Of a stretch of 64,000 bases of DNA, positions 47,591-58,429 are shown in pieces (positions within the stretch are counted from its first letter, which is position 1; each line of letters opens with the position of its first letter). The notes under the pieces are model-generated. The model saw only the letters and a list, made by a program, of their open reading frames with translations. It made no database searches and had not been told where the DNA came from. The translations under genes were made by a program, and so were the position numbers. Origin of the DNA: Laguncularia racemosa (lineage: Eukaryota > Streptophyta > Magnoliopsida > Myrtales > Combretaceae); the NCBI GenBank assembly GCA_037954665.1, contig JBBMOL010000431.1:1-64000 (forward strand), written 5' to 3'.

Positions 47591-48330
47591 CTAAAACTGA
47601 TGTACCTCAGATGGAGCCATTGGTGACAGTACTATACGAGACCTGCCCATACTAAACATGTAGGTGTTCCTAAATCCATCATGTAACACTTGCCGATCAA
47701 ACAACCGGGGTCTACCCAATAGCAAATGGAATGCATGCATAGGAATCACATCACATAGGATCTCATCGTGATATTTCTGTCCAACACTCACAGGCACCTT
47801 CGCCCTTAGCGTAACATGCATATTGCCCCGATTATCCAACTAATGCAAGTCATAAGGGCTAGGATGTGGGTTAATGGACAAATGTAATTTATCTACTAGT
47901 GCAGCAGATATAACATTCATGCAATTACCACTATCAATGATGAGTACACAAAGGTTACCTCTGATCCTGCAAGAGGTGTGGAATATGCTCTCCCTTTGTA
48001 TATCTCTAGCATTAGGAGATATGGTTAGCGTCCTGCGTAACACATTAATAGGTAGATATTGTTCACTTGTATGCTCCTCATGTGTTTCTGCAGTCTAGTC
48101 ATCATAATACTCCTACAGTGCTACAGATAAATCTGTAGGCTCAGCCTGTTCCTCCTCATCCTCAACATCTTCCCCAGCGCCCTTCATAATAGTCATCACC
48201 TTCTTATTTGGACACTGTTCTGCCATATGCTTAAATCCCATGAACTTAAAGCATTTGATTTAGCATACTTTTCCACTAGTAGATCTAGGAACAATCTGCT
48301 TCACATCTGGTGTTATCACCTCTTTACCCT
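47591..48330 (-). pseudogene. Zinc knuckle and protease of second gag-protease element
   Basis: Minus strand: knuckle CFKFMGFKHMAEQC near 48250, with the second Cys lost to Phe, an acidic linker, then protease. Protease starts ESIFHTSCRIRGNLCVLIID, with D-S-G kept in LIIDSGN. The later block is EILCDVIPMHAFHLLLGRPR and RQVLHDGF. One stop (48039-47837 junction, a Trp codon turned TAG) splits it. It ends LSPMAPSEVHQF. Confidence 0.75.
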
Positions 48331-48520
48331 TCCTAGAGGGTATATTTTCTCTAGTAGTGCTAGGGGTAGTTTTGTCCACTACTCTCACTGTCACACCTAC
48401 CGCCTTTACCCCTCCTAATCGATCATCAACTGCTATGGGTCTGGTAGTAGTATTGGGCCTACTACTCAAAGCCTTCAACAAGTTGGACCTCCTTTGCCTC
48501 TCCACTTTCAAGGCCAACTA

Positions 48521-49397
48521 TGATGAGAGCCAAGCCAGAAGATGGAATGTAGATCCTCTTGAAGTGCCACCTAAACCAATCACAAGAAATCGAGCGAAAC
48601 GATTCAAGGAAGCACTTAACGGGTTGATAAAGGATATCCAGGAAGCCGGAAAGGATTGGAGCAATCATGAAGTTGGAAAGGATTGGAACAACCATGGAAA
48701 TGCCCTTGCTCTTGTACAAGTCATACCAGATACGGGGTGAAGAGGGCGTGTCTTTACAAGGCACGGCTATGTAGGAGTCTGGAGGTTACACAGAATCATA
48801 CACAGTCGTATACACGGTTCAAAGGCACGGCCGTGTATGGTGTCAAGAATTTCCACAGAAAGATACACGACTAGAAGTACACGATCGTGTATGTTGTCAA
48901 GAATTTCCACAGAATTATACATGGCTAAAGTACACGGCCGTGTATCTCTCCGACGCCGGCCTTCATGTCTTATTTTGTTATTTTTACGCACTTATTGAAG
49001 TGATGTCGTTTTGGGCCTTTATTGTTACGAATTGTAAACCCTAATATAAAGCTCCTAGGGTTTAGAACATTTAGAATATAGAATATACAACATTGAAGTT
49101 TGAAAAACACTTTTGAGAGAATTCCTCTCTTGGTTCTTTAAAGAACTAATCTAGAACTTATCGGATTTTTTCTTCCGTGGCGTTCATCCCGACTTATCAA
49201 TCGGTCTTTCATCCCGATTGTGGCGTCTTCATATTATACCAAGGTTCTTCTCTCGCTTATAGACAACGAGTCGCAGTTTCCACTTGAGTGTGTTTGGCAT
49301 CTTAGGTAGCGAATTCCGAACGTATTGGTATTGGGTTTCGTCACACATTGGCGTGGTTCGTATCAGTTAGGAATCCGAGCAAACTGATTTCGTATCA
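48521..49397 (+). repeat. 5' LTR of CRM-like element
   Basis: TGATGAGAGCCAAGCC...TTTCGTATCA. It carries the 3' coding tail, a palindrome array (48770-48960, tacacggccgtgta-type), a TATA-like ctaatataaag (about 49040) and the U5. Confidence 0.88.
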
Positions 49398-49400
49398 GTT

Positions 49401-49412
49401 TGGTATCAGAGC
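49401..49412 (+). promoter_or_regulatory. Primer binding site of CRM-like element
   Basis: tggtatcagagc, initiator tRNA-Met type, three bases after the 5' LTR end. Confidence 0.88.
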
Positions 49413-49885
49413 CTAGGTTTGTTAACACATTAGTTCGGTTTGAGGAAGGTAACAACAAAACCCTAACTCCAATCATTCATATCAATTGTTCATATTCAAT
49501 TTTATAGTGTTGATTGTCTATTGAAAGTGTAGTGCCTTCTATTCAATTTTTTTACAAAAAAAAAAAGAGGAAGAATCACGAAAAAAAAAAGGGGAACGTG
49601 ATCAAGAGTAGCAAACAAAGGCGAAAAAAAAATTCTGAAAGAAAAAAGAGGAAAATTTTCGAGCCCTAGAGTTGTTTTGAATTCTACGAAAGGGAATTGG
49701 TGTAGTTTGGGTTAGTTCCAAGAGAATTGAGAAGAGGAATTGGCGAGTTGATATCATCATTGTTTGTGAAAATACACGAGTGACTGTGTGATATCATCAT
49801 TTGAGCGAAATACATAAGGGAGTGTATCGTGAGGTTTAATCATATATATATATTTGTGATAGTACTAATTTTTTCTGCAGGAACT

Positions 49886-50722
49886 ATGTCGAGGCAACAT
49901 TCTCCTGAAAGTGAGAGGGGAAGGTTTGATGCTAGGTTAGTGATTGAGGCGTTGAGGGGTGAGATGAAGAGAATGTTTCAGGAGGGAATGGAACAAATTC
50001 ATGAGACGGTAGAGCAAAGACTAGAGCAATCTAAAAACGTCTTCCAAAGGTGTAAGAGGGAGAGTTGCTCTAGGAGAGTACCAAAGGGTGGAGATGAAAT
50101 GTTGGATGATGAATTTGATGAGCCTTCTGTTGGGAGTTATCGATGATATAGTGGTAGGAATAGAGGAACTAGGGATTGGGAAGATAGAGGAGATAGGAAT
50201 AGAGAAGATAATCAATTGAGTAGTATAAAGATGAAGATTCCTCCTTTCCAAGGGAAGAATGATCCCGAAGCATACTTAGAGTGGGAGAAGAAGGTGGAGA
50301 TGGTGTTTGATTGTCATAACTATAGTGGGAGAAAGAAAGTGAAACTTGCTGCCATTGAATTTTCGGATTATACCATAGTGTGGTGGGATCAACTAATGTT
50401 GAATCGAAGAAGGAATGGCGAACCACCTATTGAGTCGTGGGAAGAGATGAAAAGGGTGATGAACAAGCGGTTTGTACCTGCGTATTACTATCGTGAATTG
50501 CACAACAAATTGCAAACTCTTAAGCAGGGAAGCCGAAGTGTGGATGAGTATTTCAAGGAGATGGAAGTAACGATGATCAGGGCGAATGTAGAGGAAGATG
50601 GAGAGGCTACCATGGCTAGGTTTCTTGCTAGATTGAATAGAGAAATTCAAAATGTCGTTGAATTGCAGCATTATGTAGAATTGGAAGATATGGTTTATAT
50701 GGCTATAAAGGTTGAGAACTAG
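49886..50722 (+). pseudogene. gag capsid region of CRM-like element
   Basis: Starts MSRQHSPESERG just after a ttttttctgcag acceptor-like site. The capsid block reads MKIPPFQGKNDPEAYLEWEKK, then VWWDQL, WEEMKRVMNKRFVPAYY and LKQGSRSVDEYFKEMEV. One TGA (50144-50146) and one TAG (50720-50722) interrupt a frame that otherwise continues. Both look like point transitions rather than frameshifts. Confidence 0.8.
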
Positions 50723-52039
50723 CACAAGAGAAAAGGTAGTAGTAATGCACGGTTTCAACAAGATACCGGTTCATCCACCTAGAAGACTAACCAATGGAAG
50801 AAGGAAGAAAAGTCTTTACCTACTAAACCGAAAGGAGAGCAGAGGCAAGCAGGTTCTAATCCTGGTAACCAAGGTAAACTTGACTCTTCTACTATTAGAA
50901 ATCGTGACATTAGATGTTTCAAATGCCAAGGTAGAGGCCATATTGCTAGTCAATGTCCAAATAGGCGTGTGATGATTCTACATGATGATGGTGAGTATGA
51001 GTCTGAGGGGGATAGTGAAGAAGACAATATGCCTCCATTAGAGGATGCTAGTGATGATGAGGAGCCTGCAGTAGGGAAGTTAGTGGCGGTAGTGAAGCGA
51101 GTTTTGAATGTGCAGGTGAAGGAAGAAGAAGAGGTGCAAAGAGAGAATATCTTTCATACTAGATGTTATCTAAGTGATCACATTTGCAATTTGATCATTG
51201 ATGGAGGAAGTTGCACTAATGTGGTGAGTAATTTTATTATTGAGAGGCTAGGACTCAAGACTACTAAACACCCTAGTCCATATAAATTGCAGTGGTTAAA
51301 TGATAGTGGCGAGACTAAGGTGAGTAAGCAAGCCTTGATTGCTTTTCGCATTGGTAGGTATGAGGATGAGTTGTTATGCGATATAGTGCCAATGCAGGCG
51401 TATCATATGTTGTTGGGGAGGCCATGGAAATTTGATAGGAAGGTTGTTCATGATGGCTTTTCTAACAAGTATACGCTTGTTCACCAAGGGAAAAGCTTTA
51501 ATCTTAAACCTTTAACACCTAAACAGGTGTATGAGGATCAGTTGCAGCTACAACAGCCTTTTGCAAAACATAAGGTAAGTGAAAAACAGAGGGAGAGTGA
51601 GAGAGCAAAAGACAGCGAGAGAGAAAAGAAATACAAAAGTCAATCTCAAAAGGAAAAAGAGAGGAAGGCTAGAAAGAGTGTGAGAGACCAAGTTAAAGGG
51701 GGATCAACTTTGGTGGTGAGTGAAAAGGAGAGTGCAGCCTTGCAAAAGGAGAGTTTTGTGGCAAGAGCGAGTGTAGTGAGGAGAGCGTTAGTGATGGAGC
51801 AACCTATGTTGTTGCTGGTTTTTAAGGAAACTTGTTTGAATACTAACGAACTATTTAACTCTTTGCTTAGTGTGGTTGTGTCTATTGTGCAGGACTTTGA
51901 AGATGTCTTCCCTGAGGAGATTCCAAAGGGATTACCACCTATTCGTGGTATTGAGCACCAAATTGACCTTGTACCGAGAGCATCGATTCTAAACAAACCG
52001 GCTTATAGGAGCAATCCAGAGGAGACAAAGGAACTCTAA
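50723..52039 (+). pseudogene. Zinc knuckle, protease and RT start of CRM-like element
   Basis: The knuckle CFKCQGRGHIASQC lies at about 50912-50953, then an acidic linker. Protease follows with the motif LIIDGGSCTNVVS (DGG in place of DSG, common in this clade) and MLLGRPWKFDRKVVHDGF. A Lys/Glu/Ser-rich spacer (51580-51700) leads to the RT start DVFPEEIPKGLPPIRGIEHQ. Stops are at 50780 (TAG) and 52037 (TAA). Confidence 0.8.
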
Positions 52040-52057
52040 AGGCAAGTCGATGAATTA

Positions 52058-53461
52058 ATGGAGAAGGGGTACGTGAGAGAAAGCATGAGTCCATGTGCAA
52101 TGCTTGTGATTTTGGTGCCTAAGAAGGATGGGTCACGGAGAATGTATGTCGACTGTCGCGCCATCAACAACATCATGGTAAAGTATCGTCATCCCATTCC
52201 TCGCTTAGATGACATATTAGATGAGTTATATGGGTCTAGTGTCATTCCTCATGAGCCTTGGATAGATATTTCCATAGATTTTGTGTTAGGATTACCTAGG
52301 TCTAGACATGGTCGAGATTCTATTTTTGTAGTTGTGGATAGATTCTCTAAGATGGCACATTTCATTCCTTGTCACAAAACAGATGATGCTTGCAATATTG
52401 CTAATTTGTTCTTTAGGGAAGTTGTGAGATTACATGGTATGCCTAGAACAATTGTATCGGATAGAGATGCTAAGTTCTTAAGCTACTTCTGGAAGACCTT
52501 GTGGGCTAAGTTAGGAACTAAGTTATTGTTTTCTACTACTTGTCATCCACAGACTGATGGTCAAACTGAGGTAGTAAATCGAACTTTATCTACTTTGTTG
52601 AGGGCTATCATTAAGAAGAACATTAAAAGTTGGGAGGATTGTTTGCCACATGTTGAATTTGCCTATAATCGTACAATGCATTCTGCTATTAAGTTTACTC
52701 CTTTTGAAATTGTGTATGGTTTTAATCCACTAACTCCTTTGGATTTATCGCCTTTGCCTATTTCTGAGTATGTTAATATAGATGGCAAGAAGAAAGCAGA
52801 ATTTGTTAAACAGATCCATGAGAAGGCAAGGCTAAACATTGAGCGAAGAACAGAGTAGTATGTGAAACAAGCCAACAAGGGTCGTCGACAAGCTGTCTTT
52901 GAACCTAGAGACTGGGTTTGGGTTCACATGCAAAAAGAGCAGTTTCCTGTACAGCGTCGATCTAAATTACTTCCTAGAGGCAATGGACCATTTCAAATCC
53001 TTGAGTGCATCAATGATAATGCATACAAGATAGATTTACCCGATGATTATCAAGTAAGTGTTACATTTAATGTTACTGATTTGAGTCCTTTTGATACAGG
53101 CGATGATTTGAGGACAAATCCTTTTCAAGAGGAGGGGAATGATGAGAGCCATGGTGGGAGCCAAGCCAGAAGATGGAATGTGGATCCTCTTGAAGTGCCA
53201 CTTAGACCAATCACAAGAAATCAAGCGAAACGATTCAAGGAAGCACTTAACGGGTTGATAAAGGATGTCCACGAAGCCGGAAAGGATTGGAGCAATCATG
53301 AAGTTGGAAAGGATTGGAACAACCATGGAAATGCCCTTGCTCTTGTACAAGTCATACTGGATACGGGGCGAAGAGGGCGTGTCTTTACAAGGCACGGCCG
53401 TATAGGAGTCTGGAGGTTACACAGAATCATACACAGTCGTATACACGGTTCAAAGGCATAG
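52058..53461 (+). pseudogene. RT-integrase fusion and C-terminal tail of CRM-like element
   Basis: RT begins MLVILVPKKDGSRRMYVDCR and RHPIPRLDDILDELYG, then at about 52238 passes in frame into integrase (EPWIDISIDFVLGLP). RT palm with YxDD, RNase H and the HHCC finger are gone. The integrase D-D-E is intact: D in IDFVLG, D in VSDRDAKF, E in CHPQTDGQTEVVNRT. One TAG (52856-52858) splits it. The C-terminal tail (INDNAYKIDLP, DLSPF) reads 107 codons into the 3' LTR with a CR-like motif PITRNQAKRFKEALNGLI. CRM group A elements are known for such overlap. Confidence 0.82.
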
Positions 53462-54028
53462 CCGTATATGGTGTCAAGAATTTCCACATAAAGATACACG
53501 ACTAGAAGTATACGGTCATGTATGTTGTCAAGAATTTCCATAGAATTATACATGGCTAAAGTACACGGCTGTGTATCTCTCCGACGTCGGCCTTCATGTC
53601 TTGTTTTGTTATTTTTACGCACTTATTGAAGTGATGTCGTTTTGGGCCTTTATTGTTATGAATTGTAAACCCTAATATAAAGCTCCTAGGGTTTAGAACA
53701 TTTAGAATATAGAATATACAACATTGAAGTTTGAAAAGAACTTTTGAGAGAATTCCTCTCTTGGTTCTTTAAATAACAAATCTAGAACTTATCGGATTTT
53801 TTCTTCCATGGCGTTCATCCCGACTTATCAATCGGTCTTTCATCCCGATTATGACGTCTTCATATTATACCAAGGTTCTTGTCTCGCTTATAGACAACGG
53901 GTCATGGTTTCCACTTGAGTGTGTTTGGCATCTTAGGTAACGAATTCCGAACGTATTGGTATTGGGTTTCGTCACACGTTGGTGTGGTTCGTATCAGTTA
54001 GGAATCCGAGCAAACCGATTTCGTATCA
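53140..54028 (+). repeat. 3' LTR of CRM-like element
   Basis: Begins TGATGAGAGCCATGG inside the pol frame and ends TTTCGTATCA, followed by the AACTA target repeat. It is 12 bp longer than the 5' copy because gagcc(atggtggg)agcc is partly repeated. Confidence 0.88.
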
Positions 54029-54033
54029 AACTA

Positions 54034-54900
54034 AATAGCCTCATCAAGTGTACCATAGCTCTGCAGCTTAACAACACATGCTATCTCATATTTCAACCCT
54101 GAGACGAAGTGTGCTAGGGTTTGTTCTGGAGGTTCGATTAACCCACATCTAATCATGAGGGTTTCAAATTCCTGCATATAATCATCCATTGTCATGCCTC
54201 CCTACCTCAAAGTCTGCAATTTCATAAATAGTTCCTGTGTTGTAGTGCTCAAAAATAAATCTTTTTCTCAACACCCTTTTCATATCCCTCCATGTTTGAA
54301 TCTCAGCCTCCCCATCCCTACGCCTGCTGATAATCAAATTCTTCCACTATAGTACAACGTATCCTGTAAACTCGACAGCAGCCAATCGGACTCTAATATT
54401 ATCATCGATCTCATAAAATTCAAAGAGACCCTCAATCTTGTCCTCCCAGTCTAAATAATCATCAGTTGATCCCTTACCATCATAAGAAAGCATATGTAGC
54501 TTCACATACTCCAATCCCCGAGGTGGCCTGAAATCCCTATTCTGATATGGATTAGCCCCAAAGTTATCATCCCTTTCTTCCCTATAATGATGATGATCCC
54601 CATCCATCCTTCTATTCAAATTTCCATCTCCCACTACTCTCTCTCTGAAGGTTCTGTGGAGCTACCCGAGGTGGTGCCTAAAGGTTCACCACTAGTGTTG
54701 TGGTAATGTCATCCTATCAATCCTAGTTGCCAAAGTAACAACTATGGTAGTAAGATCCTAGAGCTGTTCTTCCAAAGTCCTCTAACCTGCAATATTATGA
54801 CCCTGACCTCCACCAACCTGGCTATTGGCCTCATTGCTAATTCCCCATTCACACTTTCGTTGGACATGTTGTGATTTACGAAGTAATCCCATAAATTACA
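54034..54900 (-). pseudogene. gag of second gag-protease-only element (5' part)
   Basis: The minus-strand start is the ATG near 54870 (MSNESVNG), with an early frameshift relative to its sister at 22896. The best-preserved block is 54634-54347: RPPRGLEYVKLHMLSYDGKG, DYLDWEDKIEGLFEFYEI and RLAAVEFTGY. It continues in broken form to the CRM-like insertion at 54029. Confidence 0.75.
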
Positions 54901-55934
54901 GTACATTCCTTCAACAACACCAACCCATACGTTTAATAACCACAATAATGCAATAGCTCACATTTAAAAAAGAATTATAGGCACAAGGAAATAATTTAGT
55001 ACTCTAAGTAAAGTTCAATAAATGAAGTACACACACAACTACTTTCAAGTAGTTATAATTAAATTCAACTACAAGTGCTTAAGTAACTAGTCAATTACTT
55101 TCACACTTTAATGACTTGTTTGAATTCAAATTCTACTACTCAAACCTTCCTTTTCTTACCTTAATTCCACACTACAAATAACCACAATGTGCAGCACCTC
55201 AACAAATACAAAAATACACAAAATCCACCACCACCCTACTACTCTTATCCCACTGTGCTACTTCACTTACTCCTACTACAATTGTCCACTAATTTACACC
55301 AAAAATAATCCACACCGAAATGCACAACCCTTCACAATGGCAAACACAACCTTACACACACTCCACAGTTCACACTCCCAAACATACAAGTTTTACCACT
55401 ACAAACACTAAAGCAAACCGTAACTTATACACTAAAATAGCAACAATTCAAATTTGAAAATCAAACCACTTCACTAATTGCAACCCTTCCACAATTGATA
55501 AGAAATAATTTTCAAATTCAAACAAACACACATTAACTCCTTCAATCTTAATGTTTGTTTTGAAAATCAAATAATTTCCAAATCTTCCACACTACTCAAA
55601 TCTGGAAATGCTCAATTATTCATCTAATTTTTCAAAACAAACAATGTAAGGACTACAATTTTTCTCCCTACACAATTGCACTTCCGAAATTGCATTCAAA
55701 ATGCACTACTTTCCTCTTCCTCCACGGTGAAGTCCACAACATAGAAGCTTCATCAAGTAATCAAAACTCACTCCAACAAGCAGCAAATTCCACTTCTACT
55801 CAAGACAATTCACACCACTTCAAACAACTACAACAACAATTTCAATTTACTCCCAATTTCAGAATTGAAGATGTAAGAACATAAACCTTAAATTTCTGAA
55901 ATTTAAATTCAAACAACCCTTTTCACAACCTCAA
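54901..55934 (-). other. 5' leader of second gag-protease-only element
   Basis: A non-coding leader between PBS and gag on the minus strand. The gtgtgaaagtaattgactag-like text matches the leader of the remnant at 56563. His/Thr-rich frames here are composition artefacts. Confidence 0.55.
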
Positions 55935-55946
55935 GATCTGATACCA
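55935..55946 (-). promoter_or_regulatory. Primer binding site of second gag-protease-only element
   Basis: On the minus strand tggtatcagatc, an initiator tRNA-Met PBS with the last bases changed, six bases after the LTR end. Confidence 0.7.
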
Positions 55947-55952
55947 AAAAGA

Positions 55953-56553
55953 TGATGTGCCTAAAAGGGGATTAAGCAGAAACAAATTGAACAAAAACTA
56001 ACCCTAAATGCACTCAAACAATTTCGGATCAATAGGCTAGAAATTTGCGTAATTCCTAATGAGTGCAAGGAGATCCCAATTCAATAACTAATGAACTAAT
56101 CCACCACAATGAATCAAATCCCTCAATACACACTAATCAAACTTGAAATATCATGTGAGTTTAAGAAAATTCAGCAAAAGCACAATTGAGATCCCCCTTT
56201 ATAGAAATGTAATTCACATTGACAATGATAAGCAATTGTTGATGAAAAACAAGTATGATAAGCACTCAAACAAGCTCACTATTTCGAATAAAACAACTCA
56301 ATCAAATCTGACCAAGAAATGTTCTAATTCAACCTTAGATATTACACACTAAAAAAGAAAAGAAAACATAATAATTTGAAATTGATATGACTCACAATTT
56401 CAAGTATTACACTCGCCACAATCTCAACTCTTAGGATTGAAATTGATAAGAGGGAATTAAATTAAGAAACCTTAAGTTCTCTCACGTGAAAGTGAAGTGT
56501 TTGTTCTAAAAATTGGCCTCCTCCCTTTAAGGTTAGAAAGTCCACAAATGATG
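55953..56553 (-). repeat. 5' LTR (start truncated) of second gag-protease-only element
   Basis: On the minus strand it ends TTTTAGGCACATCA at 55953. It lacks its first few hundred bases, breaking off near 56553 where the leader of the next remnant begins. It overlaps 46888-47465 in content only partly, because the two copies lost different ends. Confidence 0.7.
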
Positions 56554-56946
56554 TGTGAAAGTAATTGAACTCATTACTTAAACACTTGTTGGTTGAATTT
56601 AATTTCTTAACTACTTGGAAGTATTTATTTGTGCTTCAATTATTTTACTATACTTGAAGTGACAAGAAGTATTTTATTGTATTGGTTGTGTGTTGCACTG
56701 TGGGTATGTAAGGGTGTGTTGTTGTGGTACGTGTAGTGAAATATGTTGTTAACTTGTTGAAGTTAGTTAGCAACCATGTCAAATGATGTGTATACTTCTA
56801 CTAATTTAGTACATCAAGTATTGACTTCTTCTCCAACCATTGATGATGGATAAAGAGAAAATTTGTTCCATACTTCTTGTAGGGTACAAGGAAACTTGTG
56901 TGTCATTATTGTTAATGGTGGTAGTTGTACTAATGTTGCAGCTGCA

Positions 56947-58222
56947 TGATAGGAATCAAAATCCATCAAGACCTATCATTAGGGTAAGAGCCAACGGATT
57001 TCAATTCTTGGTGATGAGGGCCCATTTTAAGCAAATCGACCCTATAATTGTTTATAAATTAACCTCTTTTCTGTTATTCTTGTATTGTGTTTTCCAATAG
57101 GCACACTTATTTGGTTTCATAGGGCGATGGACAAACTCACCAAGACTCAGCTTGTGAGTTATCCATGGACTAACCTAAAAACCGAAGATCAGTTGAACCA
57201 ATGAATTCCATTACAAAGTTAGCTTGTTGAAGATTATCTTTTTGTTTGCAATTTATTTTGGAACTATTTATTTTGTAAGTTTTGTAGGACATTTTATTTG
57301 GTTATAATTTGTATTTTAGGACCGGCCACCCTATAATGGCATAGTTGTAATTTTCTAGTCATTTTAACCCTAAAAGGAGCAAGTATAAATACTTGTTAAT
57401 TAAGGTTTTTTAGGGAGCTTTTGACATTTTGAGAAAACACCCCTTTTCGTTGCCGTGAGGGTCTTCCTTACTTGCAATTTGATCTCTTATCAATTCCATC
57501 CTTGAAATTGTGGCAAAAACCGACTTGAAATCAATTGTGAGTAATATCAATCATTTTTTGTTGTGTACAAATTTTACTTAGTGAGTCATATCTAGGTGCT
57601 ATTTGTTGTTCCGTTCTTTCACGTGAATTTAGGGTTCATAATTTTTAGATTTGAATACAATTCAATTTTATTGGAATTCTAATTCATCCATATCTTATCT
57701 ATTGTTCAATTCGCTATTACATTGATCCATATCACAATTTGGTATCATTTCCACTTGAATCAACAAGAATAGGGGTTTTAGTCAATTGTTGTTGAACACG
57801 CCAATTGTGGAATTGCTCCCATTTGTTATTTGATTGTGCTTAGTCATTTTTAGGCACATCATATTTGGTATCAAAGCTACACATACTTGGTTCATTTCAA
57901 TATTGATCACGTGGTGTTGTGGAATTGGTTATAGATTTTAAGAGTTGACGCCATTGTTCATGTGATTGGAAGCTAGTTCGATTGAAATTGTTTGTTTGTC
58001 TTTCAAATTAGTTTTCCATGTGCTTAATCTTGGTTCTAAGCACATCATAATTTGGTATCAGAGCAATCAAATTTGGATACTTAAGATTGATCACATCCTC
58101 ATTTGAAAAATTGGTTATAAACATTGAGAATTGACGTCATTTAGAAGCTAGTTTGATTGACATTGTTTGATTATTTTCAAATTGGTTTTGCATGTGCATA
58201 ATCTTGGTTTTTGAGCACATCA
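56947..58222 (+). mobile_element. Expanded family A solo LTR, TSD CTGCA/CTACA
   Basis: It starts TGATAGGAATCAAAATCC and ends TTGAGCACATCA (1,276 bp), flanked by CTGCA (56942-56946) and CTACA (58223-58227), a TSD with one mismatch. Protease coding resumes in frame across it. The first about 790 bp resemble the ordinary 725-740 bp family LTR, including a TATA palindrome (gcaagtataaatacttg, 57379-57395). The rest consists of added units, each with a PBS-like tttggtatca (57738, 57864, 58051) and the last two ending in cacatca. Confidence 0.8.
57862..58222 (+). repeat. Tandem PBS-leader-LTR-end units
   Basis: Two diverged head-to-tail copies (57862-58047, 186 bp; 58048-58222, 175 bp). Each runs from a tRNA-Met-type PBS motif through leader-like DNA (ggaattggttata, gaagctagtt(c/t)gattga) to gcacatca. 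They lie within one LTR as bounded by the TSD. Confidence 0.8.
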
Positions 58223-58429
58223 CTACATCATTAGTATCGAAATTGAAATTTGTAACTACCCCACATCCTAAACCCTACACATTACATTGGTTAAATGATT
58301 AGGGGAGTCTTTATGTGACCCAAAGGGCTAGGGTACCATTCAGTATAGGGGATAAGTACTGTCATGAGCTTGAATGTGATATTCTTCCTATGTGTACATC
58401 CCATACATTGCTTAGCAAGCCATGGTTAT

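Larger units (their letters stand above)
48521..54028 (+). mobile_element. CRM-like gypsy element with in-frame RT-integrase deletion, TSD AACTA
   Basis: Complete, relatively young element: 5' LTR 48521-49397 (877 bp), PBS 49401-49412, gag-pol from 49886, 3' LTR 53140-54028 (889 bp). Perfect AACTA flanks lie at 48516-48520 and 54029-54033. The LTRs differ by one 12-bp block (only the 3' copy has it) plus scattered, mostly C/T and G/A, changes. Pol lacks most of RT, all of RNase H and the integrase finger. It is inserted in gag of the minus-strand element; host gag frame is continuous when the insert and one TSD are ignored. Confidence 0.9.
46888..56553 (-). mobile_element. Second gag-protease-only gypsy element (minus), interrupted
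   Basis: Truncated LTRs at 46888-47465 (3') and 55953-56553 (5'), PBS at 55935-55946, leader and gag 54034-54900, then knuckle and protease 47591-48330. A younger element (48521-54028) sits within gag. As in the 21323-25733 element, protease is followed directly by a short pol-end relic (DLRAN-like) and the 3' LTR, with no RT, RNase H or integrase. The shared structure indicates a family, not an isolated deletion. Confidence 0.8.
56554..58429 (+). mobile_element. Third gag-protease remnant (plus) with nested solo LTR
   Basis: Leader 56554-56775, then a gag start (MSNDVYTSTNL, 56776) joined to protease by a deletion. Protease continues at 58228-58429 (TTPHPKPYTLHWLND, DILPMCTSHTLLSKPWLL) after the solo LTR 56947-58222. 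It is cut at 58429 by the 3' LTR of the next element. No other LTR of its own remains. Confidence 0.7.

Noticed and set aside
55187..55411. 74-aa His/Thr-rich frame
   Set aside because: Antisense of the same type of leader; same composition artefact.
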